Shown here in pieces: positions 58,601 to 64,000 of a stretch of DNA of 64,000 nt. Under the pieces are notes generated by a model that searched no databases, was not told the DNA's origin, and worked only from the letters and a program-made list of their open reading frames with translations. A program made the position numbers and the translations under genes. Source of the stretch: Proteles cristata cristata (Eukaryota; Chordata; Mammalia; Carnivora; Hyaenidae); contig JAESUZ010001058.1 in the NCBI GenBank assembly GCA_017311185.1, forward strand, positions 558,001-622,000, written 5' to 3'. The first letter of the stretch is position 1; every line of letters begins with the position of its first letter.

Positions 58601-59340
58601 AGACGACACTGTTGGGCTGGGTCCAATGTTAGTTTTTCTATAAAAGGACTTCGTGGGAATCCAGCTTCCCATTTTCCTCTGATTCCCTGAAAGATTCGTA
58701 GCCATCTGCAAAGGAATCATTATTTTAACTAGCATAATCATGATGCAAAAATAATTATTTCACTTACTCTGTATCCCAAGTTGGAAGTCAACCCCAGACT
58801 GTCATTGTTACCCAAATCCCAGTAGTAAACAAACCAGCTTTGCATTTCATATGTTACCATGAGGCTCTCCAGGTTTGCTCTTCCCAGCCAAAGAAATGTT
58901 GACACAGTTGCACACCAAGTTTCAACATGCTGATCATGTTAAAATAGTGCACAAGAAATATTTTTCCACTTTATAAAAAGCCAGACTGTTTACAGGCTTA
59001 AGTGGCCAGAGACTTTGCTATCTGTGTGTGGTCCTGAAGGTTCAATATCAGAACCATGAATACAAAGTGGAGCAGCATGCAACAAACTAGCTGACGTAGT
59101 TCCACAGCCAAACTGGGAATCAAGATGTAACCGGGCAAGGGCTAACTCATAAATGGGCAGGTTTAAAGAGGAAAAGACATGGGGGAGGGGTTTAAATGCA
59201 ATTTTAATATATTTTTAAAAAGAAATAATTTGCTGTAACTGGGTTATAGTTGCATATACATAACATAGAAAAACATATATATTAAACAGGGAGAGAGAAG
59301 GAGCACAAGAGAAAGGACAGAAATAAATATCTTATAATGA
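58601..59340. other. Single-copy sequence, possible conserved element
   Basis: 58690-59030 is complex AT-rich sequence without simple repeats, including AATAATTATTTCACTTACTC and GCATAATCATGATGCAAA. I see no repeat match. It is one of the better places to test for cross-species conservation. Confidence 0.3.
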
Positions 59341-59578
59341 GGGGCCAGGGAGACTCAGTCGGCTGAGCATCTGACTCTTGACTGTGGTTCAGGTCATGAT
59401 ATCATGGTTAGTGAGTTCGAGCCCCATGTCAGGCTCTGCGCTGACAGGGCAAAGCCTGATTGGGATTCCCTCTCTTCCTCTCTTTGCCCTTCCCCCACTT
59501 GCGCGCACACTCTCGCTCTCTTTCTCTCTCTCTCTCTCTCAAAAATAAGTAAACCTTTAAAAATAAATAAATAAACTT
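59341..59578 (+). mobile_element. SINEC: Old SINEC-type SINE, sense
   Basis: Has GACTCTTGACTGTGGTTCAGG between the boxes and GAGTTCGAGCCCC. It ends with a long CT tract and AAATAAATAAATAAAC. The next SINE starts about 20 bp after it. Confidence 0.9.
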
Positions 59579-59599
59579 CATTTAAAAAAGACCTCATAA

Positions 59600-59828
59600 G
59601 GGGCGCCTGGGTGGCTTAGTGGGTTAAGCGTCCGACTTTCGCTTAGGTCATGATCTCGCGGTTCGTGGGTTCGAGCCCCGCGTCGGGCTCTGTGCTGACT
59701 GCCAGCTCGGAGCCTGGAGCCTGTTTCAGTGTGTGACTCCCTCTCTCTCTCTCTCTCTGACCCCCTCCTGCTCACGCTGTCTCTCTCTCCCTCTCTCTCC
59801 TAGAAATAAATAAAAATATTAAAAAAAA
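59600..59828 (+). mobile_element. SINEC: SINEC SINE, younger subfamily, sense
   Basis: Perfect 16-bp duplication aaaaaagacctcataa at 59584-59599 and 59829-59844. Intact A and B boxes, GACTGCCAGCTCGG, an expanded CT tract, and CTCCTAGAAATAAATAAA at the 3' end. Very close to the copy at 43408. Confidence 0.97.
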
Positions 59829-59844
59829 AAAAAAGACCTCATAA

Positions 59845-61540
59845 AGTCTTGGGCCTATAGACTTCTAGTCAAGATCACACACAAATCTGCTGAGCACAAT
59901 GTTAACTATAAATAAGCCCAGACTCAAGTGGAGGGAAAATCTAGGAAAGGGGTCCCAAGCACAGACCTTCATCCACTGGAGAGGAGAGGCGTTACTTAGG
60001 TTTGGCCCAGTAGTTCAACCCAGGCCTCATGTAGCCTGCGAGGAGCACCCAGCAGAGGTGGGGGGCCCAAGTTCACAGCCTGGCCAAACAAGAAGACATG
60101 CCCTGTCTCCTCTGTCTTTCCATTTTCCAAGTAGCACTGGCTTTGGTCTACAATAATTCAGTCTTTCTTCAAACTAGAAATAGAATTTAAGCAGGGGCTC
60201 CGCCCTGTCCAGACAAGATATAACTGAAAAAAAAAAGACCTCACAGAAAGAAAAATTATCTACATCTGACTAACTGAAGACACTCATTCCCAGAGTCTAG
60301 GGTTTAAATGCTCAAGACAGTTTCTGGATTCTGGACTGTTTGCATTTATCATTCCTCCAAGTCCCCAAATGCTTCAGGTTAGTGAGGACTGTCGGTTCTC
60401 ACATTTTTAATAGCTCTCCACTCGAAAAGGCTCTCAGTACACTATGTCTAAACAAAAAAATAAATCACTTAATATAAGCAGGTTCATGTTGCAACCTGAA
60501 ATGCCATTTCCCATCTGATTGCCAAATGCACAAATTGTTACTCTCAGCTGACTGAATAAGTAAAAGAATGGTACTTCATTACAATTTTTTTTCCTGGCAT
60601 TATTTTTTTTTTCCTTCTACAGTTTCTTTTACAGAGTCTTCCACAGCTATAGGTCAGAATAGTTTTCCTGTTCCTATGACAACAATGTAAATAAGTCAAC
60701 TTTAAAATTCACTCTGGGGGTATGGAGCTGCCACATTTCCGGCTACCTAAGCCCTGTTGGGTGTGTATTGCACACTCTTCCCTGCAGATCATGGATCACG
60801 GCCATTTAACTGGCCTCCCTCCATTGTGACCACCATCTTTCTGGCCAGGAAAATCCCACAAACTTCTGAGAGGCCCTTCTCTAACTGCTGGGACTCTTAC
60901 ACACACACATCCCAGAAATGTCTCCTGCAATAAAAGGAGAGGAATGTATTAAGTCCAGTGTTTCACTTCCCCAGAAGCAGAGCCGTGATTTGAGAAGCAC
61001 GGTGGATATATGCCTCTCCAACTCCACCAATCATCTTCAGTGCCTCCTACTTGCTACACAACAACGTTACAGAGCAATGACTAAAATAAGGAGCACTAAG
61101 GACTCCACTGGAAGGCAGCATAAAAAGCCTGCGAGAGCCCTTGAGAAGGGGCTCTTCACATTCAAAAGGCTCTAATCATCTTTCCACCATGTCCACTGTC
61201 TTGCTCTGCCTTCCAGATCTACCTCACTAGAGAAACAGAAACTCCCACAAGGGACCAGCCTAAGCCTGAAGGAGGGTGGTTTTTCCTGTCATTTCTGGGA
61301 ATTCTCCATTCATAGCTAATCTGTCCATTCTCCCAGGGCTCCTGGACCCCAAAGAAAAAAGAAGGTACACATACTTAAATCAAGTCCCCCCCTCCACCCA
61401 TGGTCTGAAGACCTGGTCCTAGGATAAGCCAACAATACAGACAAATATGTTTACAGAATTTCAAGGCTATCAAGAGTTCATCTCTGCTCTCCATCCATAC
61501 AAAATTTCTATGCTTTCTTCCTGCTACGCCTTTCTCATAG
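59845..61540. other. Single-copy sequence
   Basis: No recognised repeat. 60585-60620 has two poly(T) runs. Frames at 59899-60156 and 60918-61175 have no exon features. Confidence 0.4.
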
Positions 61541-61987
61541 TGTTGTTAGTGTGCCCTTCCCCAAAAGATATGTTGAAGTCCTAATTTTCAGTACCTGTGA
61601 ATGGGATCTTATTTGGAAATACAGTTTTTGCAGATGTAATCAAGTGAAGATGAGGCTAGTAGGGTGGACCTTTCATCCAATATGACCACTGTCCTTATAA
61701 GAAGAGGAGAAACAGACACACAGAGAAAAGAGGGCTGTGTGATGATGGAGGGAAAGATTAGAATAATGTATCTACAAGCCAAGGAATACCAAGGATTGCC
61801 GGTAAACACCAGAAACTAGAAAAGGCAAGGAAAGAGCCTCCCCTGGAGCCTTCTGAGAGAATGCACGGCTCAGCCGACACCTTGATTTTGGACTTCCAGC
61901 CTCCAGGACCTTGAGGCAATAAATTGTGGTTTTTAAGCCACCAAATTTGTGGTGTTTGGTTACAGCAGATCCAAGAAACTAATACAA
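61541..61987 (+). mobile_element. MLT1-type solo LTR (MaLR, ERVL group)
   Basis: 'aaaagatatgttgaagtcct', 'gggatcttatttggaaatac', 'ttgcagatgtaatcaagtga', 'ctgtccttataagaagagg', 'ctacaagccaaggaatacca', 'gacaccttgattttggactt' and 'aagaaactaatacaaa' follow the LTR from end to end. It is a nearly complete ancient non-coding LTR and is less decayed than the copy at 36444. Confidence 0.88.
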
Positions 61988-63190
61988 AGAGCAGCTTCTG
62001 TCTTAAGCTGAAAAAATAAGTCACGACATTTGTGAAAGGAGTTGTCCATCAAATGAAGGCCCAGATGCTGTGAAAGCACGGGGTATACACACCAGATCCT
62101 CCTATCCTGCCTCTGCTAGGTGGCAGCAGGCTGGCCTCAATGCCAGTTTTACAGAAAACAGCATGTGTGGCTACTTCTCCGGGGAGCAGCTTGGCACCTG
62201 GCAATGTCCATACTTAAGTGTTCCATACTTAAAATCTGCCCATCAGCTACCTGCCAGCTGTTAGGGCGACACAGTAGCTACTGCACCCCTGTAAAGCTCT
62301 GAAGGACAGCAGGTCAGGAGACCCAGGAGCTCCCAAGAGGACTGCAACATATAGGTCCTGGGACTAAACCTTACCACATAGAAGGGTCCCACTTATACCC
62401 ATAGAGAACCCTGCTAAGTTAACAGGAGGTCGGAGGGGAGACAGCAGGGTAGGCCATGACCATGGTGGCCCACGGTTGTAAGAATTCTGGGAGAGCGTGT
62501 ATCTAAGGCAGCCCAGGGCACCATAAGGAGAAAGAGAACCAGACTCACAGTCACCAATGCCAAGGTCTGATCATGAAATATTATGTTATTAAATTATTAT
62601 ATTTTTTAAATAAGTTATCTGAGTCTCAGAAGAAAATGAAAAGAAATTAATACATCAGAACATAAGCTTTTTTTTGATGGTGACATCAATTCTCATTTTA
62701 CCATCAGACCTTTTTAGGTGTGTTTATTGGGTAAATAGAAGCGAGTGTAAACTGCCATCTGGCATAACCACACCCTCTCTGTGGCCAGGCAGTGAGCTCT
62801 CTCTGACAGGTGAGGGCCTTCGGGAGCTCCGCCAGCCAACCTCAAGAACCAAGTGGAGAGCAGCTGTGGAGAGGAGGTAAAACAGGACACAGAAGTGCTT
62901 ATCATTAGCAGTTACGGTCCCCAAGGAAGGATACCTGTTATGGTACATGACATGTCGTCTCTGGGACCCCAAAGAGGGTCTACTGGTTTTCTGGCAACTG
63001 CAAACAAGTCAACTTGCACCTCACCTCTTCAACGAAGAGGACTCATTTACAATGAGGACAGCTCATTTTTTAAACTCAAGTTCCTTCCACTTACTATTAT
63101 CTTTTTTGAAATGACAGACCATGGGCTTGGGGGAGAACAGATAAAAACTGAACTGAAATTGAATCATTAGTATATGGTGGAAATGCTTCT
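61988..63190. other. Single-copy sequence
   Basis: No recognised repeat. The frame at 62853-63170 has no supporting splice sites or domains. Confidence 0.4.
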
Positions 63191-63194
63191 ATAT

Positions 63195-63240
63195 TGGTTA
63201 AGAGCAAAGGTTCTGGAGTGAAACAACTTGAGACGGCATG
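63195..63240 (+). repeat. Short MIR-like head
   Basis: 'ttggttaagagcaaaggttc' and 'tggagtgaaaca' resemble the MIR 5' part (gtggttaagagcatgggctc). Too short for certainty. Confidence 0.4.
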
Positions 63241-63251
63241 AGGACTATTAG

Positions 63252-63671
63252 TGCATTAGTCAGGATTTTTCAGAGAAACAGAGCCAATAGGATGTGCGTG
63301 TGTGTACTGAGAGAGATTTAAGAAACTGGCTCACATAATTGTGGGGACTGACAAGTCCAAAATATGTAGGGCATGCCAGTAGTCTGGAGACCCAGGGAGG
63401 AGTTGATTTGGAAAGCTTGAGTCCAGGAGGTAATCTGAAGGGAGAATTCTTCCTCCCTCAAGGGACCTCAGTCTCTTCTCTTAAGGCCTCTTTGACTGAC
63501 TGGAGGAGACACACCCACATTATAGAGGGTAATCTGCTTTATTCAAAGTCTACTGATTTAAATATTAATCTCATCCTAAAAGATACCAAGACAGCAACAT
63601 CTAGACTGCTGTTTGGCTAGAAACTGTGTACTATGGCCTAGCCATGATGACACATAAAGTTAACCATCACA
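63252..63671. mobile_element. LTR-like interspersed repeat (TG...CA)
   Basis: 'gcattagtcaggatttttca', 'gagaaacagagccaatagga', 'aactggctcacataattgtg', 'cacccacattatagagggta' and 'acataaagttaaccatcaca' match a common mammalian dispersed repeat that begins TGTATTAGTCAGGG and ends in ACCATCACA. Its TG and CA termini suggest an LTR. I do not assign a family name. Confidence 0.7.
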
Positions 63672-64000
63672 TCCAATATCTCACCTGAAGAAAAAGTGAA
63701 AGGTCACAAGACAGCTGTGGTTGTGGCTCTTACATGAGCTATTCCATATAAAATGGTTAACAGTTTACTGATGGATATGTATGAAGGGGTTCATACATAT
63801 ACACACTAGCCATCATTATCACTGCCCCCTCCACCACTACTGTTTACTACATAGTGACTGAAATAGTTTCACCTATTTTAGTCACCATCAATTCAAATAC
63901 ATATGGCTATACTAGCACTTCATATGAGAACTTTCACGATTTACTTTTAGGTATAATTCATGTAAACAAAACCACCACCTGATCTCACTAAACATCATCA
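63672..64000. other. Single-copy sequence to window edge
   Basis: AT-rich, no recognised element. Confidence 0.4.

Noticed and set aside
59841..60243. Third occurrence of aaaaaagacctca at about 60231, considered as part of a larger duplication with the SINE flanks at 59584 and 59829
   Set aside because: Similarity ends after about 14 bases and the flanks differ; probably chance in an A-rich context.

Overview
The window is mammalian nuclear DNA from a feliform carnivore (cat-like branch). The evidence is about 25 copies of the carnivore tRNA-derived SINE (SINEC/CAN type). Their heads read GGGCGCCTGGGTGGCTCAG or close to it, followed by a B box (GGGTTCGAGCCCC), a CT-rich 3' part and AAATAAATAAA tails. 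Two young carnivore-type L1 3' ends and the ordinary mammalian fossil layer (L2, MIR, hAT-Charlie/MER5, MaLR LTRs) are also present. I cannot tell by eye which feliform family it is. The most uniform SINE copies belong to a subfamily that differs from the one I know best from cats.

No exon, RNA gene, CpG island, CRISPR array or bacterial-style operon can be supported. The longer open frames lie in L1, L2, SINE or low-complexity sequence, or have the length expected by chance; several begin with TTG or GTG rather than ATG. The window is best read as intergenic or deep-intronic sequence. Three short ATG or acceptor-linked frames (12019, 22049, 31946) are noted as weak candidates only.

Layout. 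1-2 kb: an old L1 split by a SINE and carrying a GT microsatellite. 2-9 kb: mostly single-copy DNA with MIR, MER20-like and SINE copies. 9.2-10.5 kb: a second old L1 split by a SINE. 12.4-14.2 kb: L2 on both strands. 14-20 kb: MIR, MER5 and SINEs. 20.6-21.3 kb: L2 with a decayed reverse-transcriptase motif. 24.1-24.6 kb: two MER5-type elements, one hit by a tail-only retro-insertion. 28-31 kb: L2 pieces. 32.9-34.6 kb: an AT tract, a duplicated GA-rich tract, an old SINE and a G/A-only tract. 36.4 kb: MLT1 LTR. 38.3-41.4 kb: the longest stretch without a recognised repeat. 41.4-45.5 kb: SINEs, a young L1 insertion and an old L1 with a SINE inside it. 50.5 kb: a second young L1 in the opposite orientation. 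54.4-59.8 kb: a SINE-dense stretch. 61.5-63.7 kb: MLT1 and another LTR-like repeat.

The most useful observations concern the SINEs. The copies form a visible ladder from an older to a younger subfamily, ordered by the same trend in their target-site duplications. The younger form carries a splice-acceptor-like pyrimidine tract plus TAG directly before AATAAA polyadenylation motifs. A 42-base AAAT microsatellite is flanked by a 16-bp direct repeat inside a MER5 element, so it probably arose from insertion of a retroposon tail alone. I found no previously undescribed functional system.
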